Assembly: GCF_024758705.1 (NCBI RefSeq)
Contig: NZ_CP096971.1
Location: 2,294,001 to 2,358,000, forward strand
Length of the DNA stretch: 64,000 nt
DNA from: Sphingomonas sp. SUN019
Lineage (GTDB): Bacteria > Pseudomonadota > Alphaproteobacteria > Sphingomonadales > Sphingomonadaceae
Direction: 5' to 3'
Positions 9,207 through 17,267 of the stretch are shown here, in pieces. Position numbers and translations under genes: made by a program. Under the pieces are notes generated by a model. The model was not told where the DNA came from. It was given only the letters and a program-made list of their open reading frames with translations, and did not search any database. Positions within the stretch are counted from its first letter, which is position 1. Each line of letters begins with the position of its first letter.

Positions 9207-9859
9207 CGGGCCTCGCGGCGTTGTAGCAGGTGATATTGCTGCTGCCTGCGCGCCTCGTCGAGACGCAGCCCGCCAGCGATGGCGTCGCGGATGCGCATCT
9301 CGGCGGCGTCGATCGCCTCCGCTACCTCCAACACCTCGGCCTCGCGGTTCTGCGGGACGACGACGACGCCGTCAGAATCGCCGCGAACGATGTCGCCGGG
9401 AGACACGCGGACGTCGCCCACCGTGATGACGACCTGCGTCGCCTCCAACTGGACCCGGTCCTTGCCGGTGCGCATCGAATAGCTGCGGCTGTATATCGGA
9501 TAGCCGAGATCGAGCGCGAGCTGCGTGTCGCGGCACGCGCCGTCGATCACCGTGCCGCCCAGTCCGCGCCTGTGCGCCGTGAAGGTCAGGATGTCGCCCC
9601 ACACCGTCGCGTCGGGCCTTCCGCCGTTGTCGATCACCACGACGTCGCCCTCGGGCACGTCGTCGATAAAGTCACCTACGGTGCCGACCGGGTGGCCGAC
9701 GGGCGCATAGGCCAGGGTGAAGGCGCGGCCGGCCAGCCGGTAGCTGTGGTCCAGCGGTTTGATATCGAGGCACTGGCCCGCGATGCCGAGCTTGTCGAGC
9801 GCATCGCTGATCGTCGCGGTGTCGAGCCTTGCGGCCCGTGCCACATTGGCGTCCCTCAT
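9203..9859 (-). CDS. RraA-family protein (HMG/CHA aldolase-like), copy 2
   Basis: 218 residues, clearly paralogous to its two neighbours but strongly diverged. The aldolase core is present: VWGDILTFTA and GLGGTVIDGACRDT, giving the expected Arg-Asp pair. The ATG at 9859 and its stop at 9203 overlap neighbouring genes by 4 bp each, so the three RraA genes are translationally coupled. The C-terminus is a long charged helix (EARRQQQYHLLQRREAR). It could be a second aldolase with different specificity, or one subunit of a mixed oligomer; RraA-fold proteins are trimers. The function of having three copies is unknown. Confidence 0.87.
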   Translation of the reverse strand: MRDANVARAARLDTATISDALDKLGIAGQCLDIKPLDHSYRLAGRAFTLAYAPVGHPVGTVGDFIDDVPEGDVVVIDNGGRPDATVWGDILTFTAHRRGLGGTVIDGACRDTQLALDLGYPIYSRSYSMRTGKDRVQLEATQVVITVGDVRVSPGDIVRGDSDGVVVVPQNREAEVLEVAEAIDAAEMRIRDAIAGGLRLDEARRQQQYHLLQRREAR

Positions 9860-10518
9860 TCGGTCGTCTCCAACAAGTGCTCGTAATCACCGCCCATCAC
9901 GATCGAGACGGGATGGCCGGCGAGCACCGCCTTGGTCATCCTCGCCTCGCGCGATGCGATCCGTTCGGCGGCGGTCAGCACGTCCGCGATCCGGGCGGCG
10001 GGCACGAACGCAGCGCCACTGCCGTCGGCGACTACCCAGTCGCCGGTCGCCACGGTCAGGTCGCCGACGGTGACGGGCACACCGGTGGCGCTCTCGTAGA
10101 TGCGGCCTCGCGCGGTTCGCGCGGTGCTCCCCCGCGCGTAAACCGGAAAGCCGATGTCGGCGGCTTCGTCGACGTCGCGCGCCAGCCCCTCGACGATGAC
10201 GCCCGCGACGCCGCGCCCGCGCGCCGCATTCGACAATATGCCGCCCCAACCGGCGCATTCGACGCCGGTGCGCTGCTCGACGACGATCACTTGGCAGCGT
10301 TCGGCCATTTCGATCGCGGTGGTGCACAGGTGGCGCGGAGTCGCACCTTCCGGCGGCGTGCCCGCGGCGAGTTTCACGGTGATGATCGAGCCCGAGATGC
10401 GTCCCTTGGCGGCACGTGGGGTGAGTCCCGTCACCGAAGGTGGCAGGCCCAGCTGATCGAGCGCATCGGACACCGCGCAGGCGTCTAGCCGCGCGAGGCG
10501 GGTGGCGAAATCATCCAT
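9856..10518 (-). CDS. RraA-family protein (HMG/CHA aldolase-like), copy 3
   Basis: 220 residues. The core is recognisable (GGILSNAARGRG, then GVIVEGLARDV) but the first element reads GWGGILSN where the other copies have WGD, so the acidic residue after WG is replaced by Gly. Arg-Asp is kept. This is the most diverged copy and may be catalytically altered. The ATG at 10518 lies one base after the stop of the LigB-like gene; an upstream extension of the frame has no support. It is the third gene of the operon and stays overlapped with copy 2 at ATGA. Confidence 0.86.
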   Translation of the reverse strand: MDDFATRLARLDACAVSDALDQLGLPPSVTGLTPRAAKGRISGSIITVKLAAGTPPEGATPRHLCTTAIEMAERCQVIVVEQRTGVECAGWGGILSNAARGRGVAGVIVEGLARDVDEAADIGFPVYARGSTARTARGRIYESATGVPVTVGDLTVATGDWVVADGSGAAFVPAARIADVLTAAERIASREARMTKAVLAGHPVSIVMGGDYEHLLETTE

Positions 10519-10519
10519 T

Positions 10520-11533
10520 TCAGTTCCAGTACACGAAGCCGTTGGCAGTGCCGGTGCCCGCTTCGGAACGATAGCAAGGCTGGTAGTCGACCACATCACC
10601 AGCAAGTTCGGTTTCGAACAGCGCGCCCGCCGCCGCGATCCAGTTCTTCAACTCGCTGGTACCGGACTGCAGCCAATCCTCGCCGATCGCGCACAGCGCT
10701 TCAGCGTCGCGGGCCGCCAGCGCGTCGAATATCTGCTGGTCGAACGCCTCGTCGATCACGAAATGCGACATGCCGCCGGAGCCGAAAATCGCGACCCGCG
10801 CGTCCGATTTCCACGCCTTGATCGCACGGCCGACCGTGCGTCCCATCTCGAAGCAGCGGCGCGCAGTCGGCTGGTTCGGCGGGAAGAAGGTGTTGGTGAC
10901 GATCGGCACATGCGGGACGACGGAATCGCGCATGATCTGGCGATAGACGAAGCCGAAGGCGTGGCCGATGCCGCTGTGCCAATGGTTCTCCAGCCGCGGC
11001 AATCTGTTCGCGCGCGTGATGTCGAAGCTGTTCGAGACCAGATCGCGGATCAAATAGTTCGCCAGTGCCGGGTGGCCGGGATATTCGGTGTAGGCGGGCG
11101 GCTTGTGGCCCGATTCCGCGGCGTGGATGCCCGGCGGGTGCTTCGCGGCCTGCTCGGCGGACGATGGTTCGTTCCACACGACATCGCCGTTGAAGATCGT
11201 GAACGCCGGCATCAGCGTTTCGTTGAACATCTCCTGCTGATCGTTGCCGAAGATCACCGCGACGTCGGGCTTCGCCTGCGCGTAGACGTCGGCCATCCGG
11301 TCAATCGCGGTGCGACAGGCGGCATTCCGCTTCGTCCGCTCCTGAAGCGAGCTTTTCTCGGTCAGGCCTTCATCGCCGCGCATCGCCACCAGCGTGTCGA
11401 AATCGTAACGGCCGGTCTTGTACCAATGCTGTTTGTTGGCGTGATCCGCGGGCAGCCGCAGCAGCCACTCCTCGGGCGTCGTCGATAGGGTGGGGCCGTG
11501 CGTGGTCCACATGCCGAGAACGATCTCTGCCAT
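10520..11533 (-). CDS. Class III extradiol dioxygenase, LigB-type catalytic subunit
   Basis: 337-residue ring-cleavage dioxygenase of the LigB superfamily. Visible active-site candidates are His12 in WTTHGPT, His191 in GIGHAFGFVY and Glu262 in SHFVIDEAFD, matching the first iron His, catalytic His and iron Glu of protocatechuate 4,5-dioxygenase. The second iron ligand cannot be placed with certainty. GGAGG precedes the ATG. No LigA-type subunit is adjacent, but gallate-type dioxygenases can be a single chain. Next to a LigJ-like hydratase and RraA aldolases, cleavage of a gallate-like substrate directly to oxalomesaconate is plausible; the substrate is inferred, not shown. Confidence 0.88.
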   Translation of the reverse strand: MAEIVLGMWTTHGPTLSTTPEEWLLRLPADHANKQHWYKTGRYDFDTLVAMRGDEGLTEKSSLQERTKRNAACRTAIDRMADVYAQAKPDVAVIFGNDQQEMFNETLMPAFTIFNGDVVWNEPSSAEQAAKHPPGIHAAESGHKPPAYTEYPGHPALANYLIRDLVSNSFDITRANRLPRLENHWHSGIGHAFGFVYRQIMRDSVVPHVPIVTNTFFPPNQPTARRCFEMGRTVGRAIKAWKSDARVAIFGSGGMSHFVIDEAFDQQIFDALAARDAEALCAIGEDWLQSGTSELKNWIAAAGALFETELAGDVVDYQPCYRSEAGTGTANGFVYWN

Positions 11534-11548
11534 GGCAATCCTCCAATA

Positions 11549-12553
11549 TCAGACGTCGAGCCTGAACACCCGCCGCGCATTGTCCTCGAAGATCATCTTC
11601 TTTTCCGCATCGCTCAGCCAGTCGAATCCGGCGATGATCGGGGCGATGTGGTCCATCGTGCGACCGTCGTCGCCGGCCACTTTTGACCCGACGCCGGGGC
11701 ATTCCGATCCGAACAGGCAACGTTCGGGGCCGACCGTCTTGATCAGCAGGCGCAGCGCCTCCTCGCTGTACAGCACCGTATCGTAATACAGTTTGCGCAT
11801 CCGTTCGGAGAACCGCCAGGTCGAACCCGGATTGATCGATCCCGCCTCGAACCGGCCGATCTGATAGGGGATCGCGCCGCCGCCGTGGCTGACGACGATC
11901 TTCAGGTCGGGGAAATCGACCAGCACGTCCGAATTGACCAGGTTGAAGACCGCCGTCGTCTCCTCGTTGATGAAGTGCAGCGAATAGGGTTCTCGGTCGG
12001 CGCGCGATCCGGTCGCGTGGATGTGCGCAGGCAGGTCGAGTTCGCACAGTTTCTCGTAGAGCGGATACCAATAGCGCTCACCGAGGCCTGGAGGATGCGT
12101 GCCGGTATTTTCGTACGGATCGGGATTGAGCAGGCAGCCCTTGAAGCCCAGCGACACGCAGCGTTCGAGTTCGGGCAGCGTATTCTCGATCGGCTCGCCC
12201 GCGACCTGCGGCAAGCCGCACACGCCGACGAACATGTCGGGAAACAGGCCCATCTGGCGATGGATGATGAGGTTGCACTCCTCCACGAACCAGTGAACCG
12301 CGCGCGCCGGTTCGAAACTGGACATCATCTGGAACGGGCGTGGTGAAATCAGCTGCAAGTCGGTGCCGTGCCGATGCAGCATGTCGAGATGGCCGCACGG
12401 CGCCATTTCCTTCTTGTTCGCCGCGCGGCGAATATCGTCGTCGCTGACGTTGACCTTGCCGCGCCCGTGGCTGCCGCGGTGCGACAGCACGCCCGCCTTG
12501 TAGGCCCACAGTTCGGTCGGGGCGCTGACATGCCCGTGGCAATCGATGATCAT
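11549..12553 (-). CDS. Amidohydrolase-2 family protein, 4-oxalomesaconate hydratase (LigJ)-like
   Basis: 334-residue TIM-barrel metal-dependent hydrolase. It opens with MIIDCHGHVSAP, the HxH metal site (His6, His8) and start closely matching LigJ of Sphingobium as I remember it; further metal ligands appear as AHIHATGS, VVSHGGGAIPYQ and the late LFGSECPGVG. LigJ hydrates 4-oxalomesaconate to 4-carboxy-4-hydroxy-2-oxoadipate, the substrate of RraA-type aldolases downstream. The ATG at 12553 has GGAGGGGG in front; the longer frame up to 12631 runs through the promoter and is rejected. First gene of the operon. A decarboxylase of the same superfamily (AMSD-like) is the main alternative. Confidence 0.85.
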   Translation of the reverse strand: MIIDCHGHVSAPTELWAYKAGVLSHRGSHGRGKVNVSDDDIRRAANKKEMAPCGHLDMLHRHGTDLQLISPRPFQMMSSFEPARAVHWFVEECNLIIHRQMGLFPDMFVGVCGLPQVAGEPIENTLPELERCVSLGFKGCLLNPDPYENTGTHPPGLGERYWYPLYEKLCELDLPAHIHATGSRADREPYSLHFINEETTAVFNLVNSDVLVDFPDLKIVVSHGGGAIPYQIGRFEAGSINPGSTWRFSERMRKLYYDTVLYSEEALRLLIKTVGPERCLFGSECPGVGSKVAGDDGRTMDHIAPIIAGFDWLSDAEKKMIFEDNARRVFRLDV

Positions 12554-12589
12554 CCGGCCCCCTCCGCCACGACTGCTGAATCGGCGCGG

Positions 12590-12727
12590 CATCGTCAGAC
12601 GTCTGATATTATAGCTACGCGCGTCGCGCAACCGGTTTAGGGTTATAATTCAGCAAGACAAGAATATTTGACGCTCCGGTTGACACTTCGGCATGCAAGC
12701 GTGATTAAATACAGACGTCTGACGGAT
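12590..12727. promoter_or_regulatory. Divergent promoters with paired palindromic operators
   Basis: Minus-strand promoter for the amidohydrolase operon: -10 TATAAT at 12613-12608. Plus-strand promoter for the flavoprotein: -35 TTGACA at 12680-12685 and an AT-rich -10 near 12703-12709. Each has the same palindrome just after its -10: TCAGACGTCTGA at 12595-12606 and CAGACGTCTG at 12712-12721. In both, read in the direction of transcription, it continues as CAGACGTCTGACG. Between the promoters lies ATTC-N10-GAAT at 12648-12665. The operator position over the start sites suggests a repressor acting on both sides. Confidence 0.75.
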
Positions 12728-12752
12728 TCTCGTTGGAACGGGAGAGGTTTGG

Positions 12753-14000
12753 ATGGCGACCGCAGCACCGCTGAAGATCGCGATCGTCGGCGGCGGCATC
12801 GCGGGCCTCGCGTTGGCGCTGGGACTTCACCGTCACGGCATCGCAGCGCAGGTCTATGAGGCGGCACCCGAGATCGCGGAAATCGGCGTCGGCATCACGT
12901 TGCTGCCGCACGGCATGCGGGAAATCGCGCTGCTCGGCCTGGCGGACGAGATGCTCGCCGCGGGCATCGAGAATCGGGAGAGCGCGTTCTTCAACAGGTT
13001 CGGGCAAAAGCTGTATGCCGAGGCGCGCGGCAAATATGCGGGATATCCTCATCGCGAGGTCGGCATCAATCGCGGCCGGTTGCACGGCATTCTCCTGGCA
13101 ACAGTGCGCCAGCGTCTCGGCGTTGACGCGGTCGTCTGCGATCATCAATTCGTCGGGCTTGATCAGAGCGGGTCCGCAGTCACGCTGCATTTCAGGGCGA
13201 CGTCAGACGGGTCGTCGTGCGCGCCGGTCACGGCCGACATCGTCATCGCCTGCGACGGCATCAACTCCGCGGTGCGCCGCTTGTTCTACCCGCAAGAAAC
13301 GGTCGCCTTCACCGGCATCAACACGTGGCGCGGGGTCACGCGACGCAAGCCGATCCTGGGCGGCCGCACCTATATGCGGATCGGGTCGATCAGGACCGGT
13401 AAGATCGTGGTCTATCCGATCGCCGACGAGGATTCGGGTAACCAGCTGATCAACTGGATCGCCGAGATCGAAACCGGCAGCAATCACCGCAACGACTGGA
13501 ACCAGCAGGGCGACCGGCGCGACTTCCTGCCGATCTACGAAAGCTTCAAGTTCGACTGGCTGGACGTGGGGCAATTGATCCGCGACGCCGACACCGTCCT
13601 GGAATATCCGATGGTCGACAAGGATCCGGTCGATCGGTGGACGTTCGGCCGAGTGACGTTCGCCGGCGATGCGGCGCATCCGATGTACCCGCGCGGATCG
13701 AACGGGTCAGCGCAGGCGCTGATTGACGTGCGCACGTTGGCCGACCTGCTGGCGGCGCATGACGATCCGCGCGCGGCGTTCGCCGCCTATGAAGCGGAAC
13801 GGCGGCCCACGACCGCCGAAATCGTGCGCACCAACCGGGTCAGCCCGCCCGACATCATCAACCTGAGGGTCGAGGAACTGGTCGGTGATCGCCCGTTCGA
13901 CGATCTCGACGACTACATCTCCCAAGCGGAATTGCGCCGGCTGTCGGATCAATACAAGCGCATCGCGGGCTTCAGCGTGCTGGAGGGGACGCGCACCTGA
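12753..14000 (+). CDS. FAD-dependent aromatic monooxygenase (PhzS / hydroxybenzoate hydroxylase-like)
   Basis: 415-residue class A flavoprotein hydroxylase. FAD motifs in order: GxGxxG in IAIVGGGIAGLALA (residues 9-22), the DG motif IVIACDGINSAVRR, and the GD motif FAGDAAHPMYPRGSNGSAQ. The YP-x-GSNG-x-Q pattern and overall order resemble PhzS-type flavin-dependent oxidoreductases and salicylate/3-hydroxybenzoate hydroxylases. The ATG at 12753 has GGGAGAGG upstream. It is followed by the MarR gene and faces the LigJ-like operon across shared operators. A reasonable role is hydroxylation of a monohydroxybenzoate to the ring-cleavage substrate (gentisate or similar); specificity is inferred from the neighbouring gentisate genes. 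Confidence 0.87.
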   Translation: MATAAPLKIAIVGGGIAGLALALGLHRHGIAAQVYEAAPEIAEIGVGITLLPHGMREIALLGLADEMLAAGIENRESAFFNRFGQKLYAEARGKYAGYPHREVGINRGRLHGILLATVRQRLGVDAVVCDHQFVGLDQSGSAVTLHFRATSDGSSCAPVTADIVIACDGINSAVRRLFYPQETVAFTGINTWRGVTRRKPILGGRTYMRIGSIRTGKIVVYPIADEDSGNQLINWIAEIETGSNHRNDWNQQGDRRDFLPIYESFKFDWLDVGQLIRDADTVLEYPMVDKDPVDRWTFGRVTFAGDAAHPMYPRGSNGSAQALIDVRTLADLLAAHDDPRAAFAAYEAERRPTTAEIVRTNRVSPPDIINLRVEELVGDRPFDDLDDYISQAELRRLSDQYKRIAGFSVLEGTRT

Positions 14001-14064
14001 CGGATTGCGCCGCGGGTCAAATCGGCTAACCACCGGCTGGGAGAGGCTGTTTGAGAATGCGCGC

Positions 14065-14604
14065 GTGACGGACGATCGGAACCCGGCGGAGCGTTCGCTG
14101 GACGAGCTTTACCGGCGGCCGGGGTTCCTGCTGCGCCGGGCGCATCAGATCAGCGTCGCGCTGTTTCTGGAAGAAGCCGCCGGACTTGCGCTCACCACCA
14201 CGCAATATGGCGCGATGGTCGTGCTGCGCGCGCGCGGGAGCCTGGATCAGGTCGGGATCGCGACCTTGGTCGGGATCGACCGTTCGACGACCGCACTGGT
14301 CGTCGGCAAGCTGGAGGAAGCGGGCTATATCGAGCGCCGCGACGACGCGGTCGACAAGCGCCGCAAGATCATCACCTTGTCAGCGGCCGGGCACGCCATG
14401 CTGGAGCGCGTGTCGCAACCCGCAGCGCGCGCCAGAGAACGCGCGCTGGAGCCGTTTTCGTCAAAGGACGCCGCCAGGTTCCTCGCCTTGCTGGAACGGT
14501 TCGTCACCGCGTTCAACGAACAGACCCGCGCCCCGATTCACGCAGGGACCGGCGAAAAGCGGCCCAAACGCGTCGTCAAACCAAAGGCGGCGCCGCGTTC
14601 CTGA
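14065..14604 (+). CDS. MarR family transcriptional regulator
   Basis: 179 residues with a winged-helix core: YGAMVVLRARGSLDQVGIATLVGIDRSTTALVVGKLEEAGYIERRDDAVDKRRKIITLS is seen in pieces between about 45 and 105, including the typical wing D-x-R-x-K-x-I. The C-terminal tail is Lys/Arg/Pro-rich. I chose the GTG at 14065 (weak GAGAA 8 nt upstream); earlier starts in this frame lie inside the flavoprotein gene. It probably senses an aromatic acid and represses the flavoprotein, the divergent operon or the gentisate genes. Its last 29 bp overlap the 3' end of the opposite isomerase gene. Confidence 0.9.
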   Translation: MTDDRNPAERSLDELYRRPGFLLRRAHQISVALFLEEAAGLALTTTQYGAMVVLRARGSLDQVGIATLVGIDRSTTALVVGKLEEAGYIERRDDAVDKRRKIITLSAAGHAMLERVSQPAARARERALEPFSSKDAARFLALLERFVTAFNEQTRAPIHAGTGEKRPKRVVKPKAAPRS

Positions 14605-15190
14605 AGGCAGGGGTTTCGCCCGCCCGATCGGCCATCGCGGTCAGCCGCGGGAACGGCGTCAGATCGACCTTAAAGCGGCGTGCGTTGAACATCTGCGGCA
14701 CCAGGCATGCGTCGACGATGTTCGGCGCATCGCCGCCCGCGAACGAAGTGTCCGGCAGCAGCTTTTCCAGCGTGGCGAACCCCTGTTCCACCCAATGCCG
14801 ATACCAGCCGTCGACCGCCGCCTTGTCCTGCCCCAGATCGTGCTCGAGATACTGCAGGATGCGCAGATTGTTGATCGGGTGAATGTCGCACGCGATGGTC
14901 AGCGTCAGTTCCATCGCGCGTGCGCGTTCGATCGGGTCGGCCGGGATCATCCGCGGCTTGGGGTGGAGCGCATCGAGATAGTCGATGATCGCCAGACTCT
15001 GGCCTAGGCGCAGGCCGCCCACCTCCAGCGCAGGCACCAACCCGGCCGGATTGACCGCCAGATACTCGGGCGAACGCTGCTCGCCCGCGCGCAGGACGTA
15101 GTTGCGCTTTTCGTACGCCAGCCCTTTCAGGTTCAGGACGATGCGCACGCGGTAGCTTGCCGACGACAATGGGAAGTCGTGCAGGATCAT
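14576..15190 (-). CDS. maiA: Maleylpyruvate / maleylacetoacetate isomerase (zeta-class GST)
   Basis: 204-residue glutathione-dependent cis-trans isomerase. The zeta-class active-site signature SSASYRVRIVLNLKGL lies at residues 9-24, followed by NPAGLVPALEVGG and the glutathione-binding QSLAIIDYLD. With gentisate dioxygenase and fumarylpyruvate hydrolase next door, the likely reaction is maleylpyruvate to fumarylpyruvate (NagL role). Its ATG overlaps the hydrolase stop as ATGA. The 3' end overlaps the MarR gene by 29 bp in convergent orientation, so the two transcripts are partly antisense. Confidence 0.9.
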   Translation of the reverse strand: MILHDFPLSSASYRVRIVLNLKGLAYEKRNYVLRAGEQRSPEYLAVNPAGLVPALEVGGLRLGQSLAIIDYLDALHPKPRMIPADPIERARAMELTLTIACDIHPINNLRILQYLEHDLGQDKAAVDGWYRHWVEQGFATLEKLLPDTSFAGGDAPNIVDACLVPQMFNARRFKVDLTPFPRLTAMADRAGETPAFRNAAPPLV

Positions 15191-15891
15191 GCGAAGTCGG
15201 CTTCGCGCTCGCCGATCGTCACCGTCAGCGGTTCCAGCCCTGCGATCGTCACCTCGATCACGTCACCCGGCACCACCGCCCCGACGCCCGCCGGCGTGCC
15301 GGTGAAGATCAGGTCGCCGGGCAACAGCCGTTCGAACCGGCTGACATAGGCGATCGTTTCGGCGCAATCCCAGATCAGGTCGCGAATGTCGCCGTCCTGC
15401 TTCAGGTCGCCGTTCACGCGCAACTGGATCGGCCCGGACGCGATATGCCCCTCGGCCACCGGACGGATCGCCGCCATCGGGGCCGAAAAGGCGAAGTTCT
15501 TGCCCGTGTCCCACGGCCGCCCCTTTTCGCGCGCCTCGAGCTGCACATCGCGCCGCGTCATGTCGAGTCCGACTGCATAGCCGAACACCAGACCCAACGC
15601 GTCCGCCTCGTTGACCTTCGCGCCCTCCTTGCCGATCGCGATCACCAGTTCGGCCTCGAAATGATAGTTGGCGGTTTCGGACGGATAGGGGATCGTCGCG
15701 CCGTTCGGCGCCAGCGCATCGGCCCATTTGGTGAAGAAGAACGGTGCCTCGCGGGCCGGATCCGTCCCCATCTCGCGCGCGTGCGCCTCGTAGTTGCGAC
15801 CGATGCAGATGATGCGCCCAACGGGAAAGGTCTCGGCGCTTCCGGCGATCGCGGCGGCGGGGCGTTCGGGGAGCGTGAAAACGTGCGACAT
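15187..15891 (-). CDS. Fumarylpyruvate hydrolase (FAH superfamily)
   Basis: 234 residues. Typical short FAH fold: GRIICIGRNYEAHAREMG near residue 25, the metal site FEAELVIAIGKEG, then GYAVGLDMTRRDVQ and the C-terminal GDLIFTGTPAGVG. The ATG at 15891 is preceded by AGAGGA; the open frame extends 30 codons further but overlaps the divergent promoter. In gentisate degradation this enzyme splits fumarylpyruvate into fumarate and pyruvate. It is the first gene of a two-gene unit with the isomerase, divergent from the gentisate dioxygenase across 78 bp. Confidence 0.9.
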   Translation of the reverse strand: MSHVFTLPERPAAAIAGSAETFPVGRIICIGRNYEAHAREMGTDPAREAPFFFTKWADALAPNGATIPYPSETANYHFEAELVIAIGKEGAKVNEADALGLVFGYAVGLDMTRRDVQLEAREKGRPWDTGKNFAFSAPMAAIRPVAEGHIASGPIQLRVNGDLKQDGDIRDLIWDCAETIAYVSRFERLLPGDLIFTGTPAGVGAVVPGDVIEVTIAGLEPLTVTIGEREADFA

Positions 15892-15894
15892 GAT

Positions 15895-15910
15895 CAGTCC
15901 TCTGACGATT
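15895..15910 (+). promoter_or_regulatory. Possible degenerate copy of the CAGACRTCTGACGAT box
   Basis: CAGTCCTCTGACGATT lies in the 78-bp divergent region between fumarylpyruvate hydrolase and gentisate dioxygenase. The half TCTGACGATT is identical to the copy at 28.75 kb, but the left half is degraded and the site overlaps the Shine-Dalgarno of the hydrolase, so the match may be partly chance. Confidence 0.35.
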
Positions 15911-15969
15911 GTGTGGCAAAACCGTGGACAAGCGCGCATAATGACGCAAGCACAAAAGGATTCCTGCCG

Positions 15970-17022
15970 ATGGCCACGCATGCCCGCCCCAGCAATCTCG
16001 ATGCCGCCCGCGACGATTTCTACGATCGCCTCGCGCCCGAATCTTTGGCTCCCTTGTGGAAGGTGCTGTCCGCGCTCGTCACGCCGACGCCACGCACCCC
16101 GGCGGTCCCGGCCGCCTGGTCCTTCGACCGTATCCAGCCGCTACTGATGGAGGCGGGTGAACTGATCACCGCGGCGGAGGCCGAACGCCGCGTGCTGATC
16201 CTCGAAAACCCCGCGCTGCCGGGCCAGTCGCGGATTACCAGCACGCTCTATGCCGGGCTGCAACTGATCCTGCCGGGAGAGGTCGCGCCCGCCCACCGCC
16301 ACGCGCAGAACGCGCTGCGCTTCGTCATGCAGGGCGATGGCGCGTTCACCGCGCTCGACGGCGAACGCGCGTACATGCATCAATACGACCTGATCCTGAC
16401 GCCTGCGTGGCTGTGGCACGATCATGGCAACGAAACCGATCAGCCGATGATCTGGCTCGACGGCCTCGACATTCCGCTGGTCCAGATGCTCGACGCCAGC
16501 TTCGCCGAACACCGCGAGGATCGCGGTGCGTGGCCGACCTCGCGCCCCGCGGGCGACGCCGCGCTGCGCTGGGGGCGCAACATGCGCCCGGTCCATGCCG
16601 GGCGCGCGGAGGGACAGGGCAACCCGCTCTTCATCTACCCCTTCGCCGAGTGGCGCGAGACGCTGGATGTGCTCCGCCGGAGCGAAGCCCCACACGCGCA
16701 TGACGGCTATCTGATGGAATTCACCAATCCGGTCGACGGCGGCCCGGTGATGGCGACGATGTCGGCCTTCGCGCGGCTGGTTCCGGCCGGGCTCGAGACG
16801 CGCGCGGCGCGATCGAGCGACGGCACGATCAACGTCGTCGTCGAGGGAACGGGAACCCTCTTCATCGACGGTGCCGCCTTCCCACTATCCCCCAGCGGGA
16901 TCGTCGTCGTCCCGTCCTGGACCGAACGCCGGATATCGGCCGACAGCGACCTGGTTCTGTTCAGCTATTCGGACCGGGCAACGCAAACGAAGCTGGGGCT
17001 GTGGCGCGAGCGACTGGAATAG
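15970..17022 (+). CDS. gtdA: Gentisate 1,2-dioxygenase
   Basis: 350-residue bicupin ring-cleavage dioxygenase. The first cupin carries the iron site: His109-Arg-His111 in APAHRHAQNALRFVMQG and His150 in TPAWLWHDHGNE. The second cupin (about 270-345) is shorter and lacks the histidines. Length and motif order match gentisate 1,2-dioxygenases, which open gentisate to maleylpyruvate. The ATG at 15970 has AAAGGA upstream; the open frame extends far upstream but overlaps the divergent gene. Its partners, isomerase and hydrolase, lie on the other side of the divergent promoter. 1-Hydroxy-2-naphthoate dioxygenase is the closest alternative. Confidence 0.93.
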   Translation: MATHARPSNLDAARDDFYDRLAPESLAPLWKVLSALVTPTPRTPAVPAAWSFDRIQPLLMEAGELITAAEAERRVLILENPALPGQSRITSTLYAGLQLILPGEVAPAHRHAQNALRFVMQGDGAFTALDGERAYMHQYDLILTPAWLWHDHGNETDQPMIWLDGLDIPLVQMLDASFAEHREDRGAWPTSRPAGDAALRWGRNMRPVHAGRAEGQGNPLFIYPFAEWRETLDVLRRSEAPHAHDGYLMEFTNPVDGGPVMATMSAFARLVPAGLETRAARSSDGTINVVVEGTGTLFIDGAAFPLSPSGIVVVPSWTERRISADSDLVLFSYSDRATQTKLGLWRERLE

Positions 17023-17267
17023 CCGGACCGACCGCGGCCTTGGGAGAAAACGCAAGGCTCGTCCCTTCTCCTCAACTCACCCTGCCGCGTAGCGGATCAG
17101 TATGTCGGCCATTCATCGCGGCGTCCGATCGATCGCGGTGCAAAACCGATTGGACCTGTTTCCTCCGACATACCTAGTCTCGGGAAAATGGCGAACCAGC
17201 CTCGGGTGGAGCGCCGACGAAGATCGAGCAGCCGGGTCGACCGGCGCCGTCCAGGGGAGGATGAACG

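Noticed and set aside
11549..11565. CAGACGTC at the 3' end of the amidohydrolase gene as another operator copy
   Set aside because: It is part of the last codons of the gene, only half of the palindrome is present and no promoter lies nearby.
15157..15969. Upstream extension of the gentisate dioxygenase frame
   Set aside because: It runs antisense to the whole fumarylpyruvate hydrolase gene; the family N-terminus starts at 15970 behind AAAGGA.
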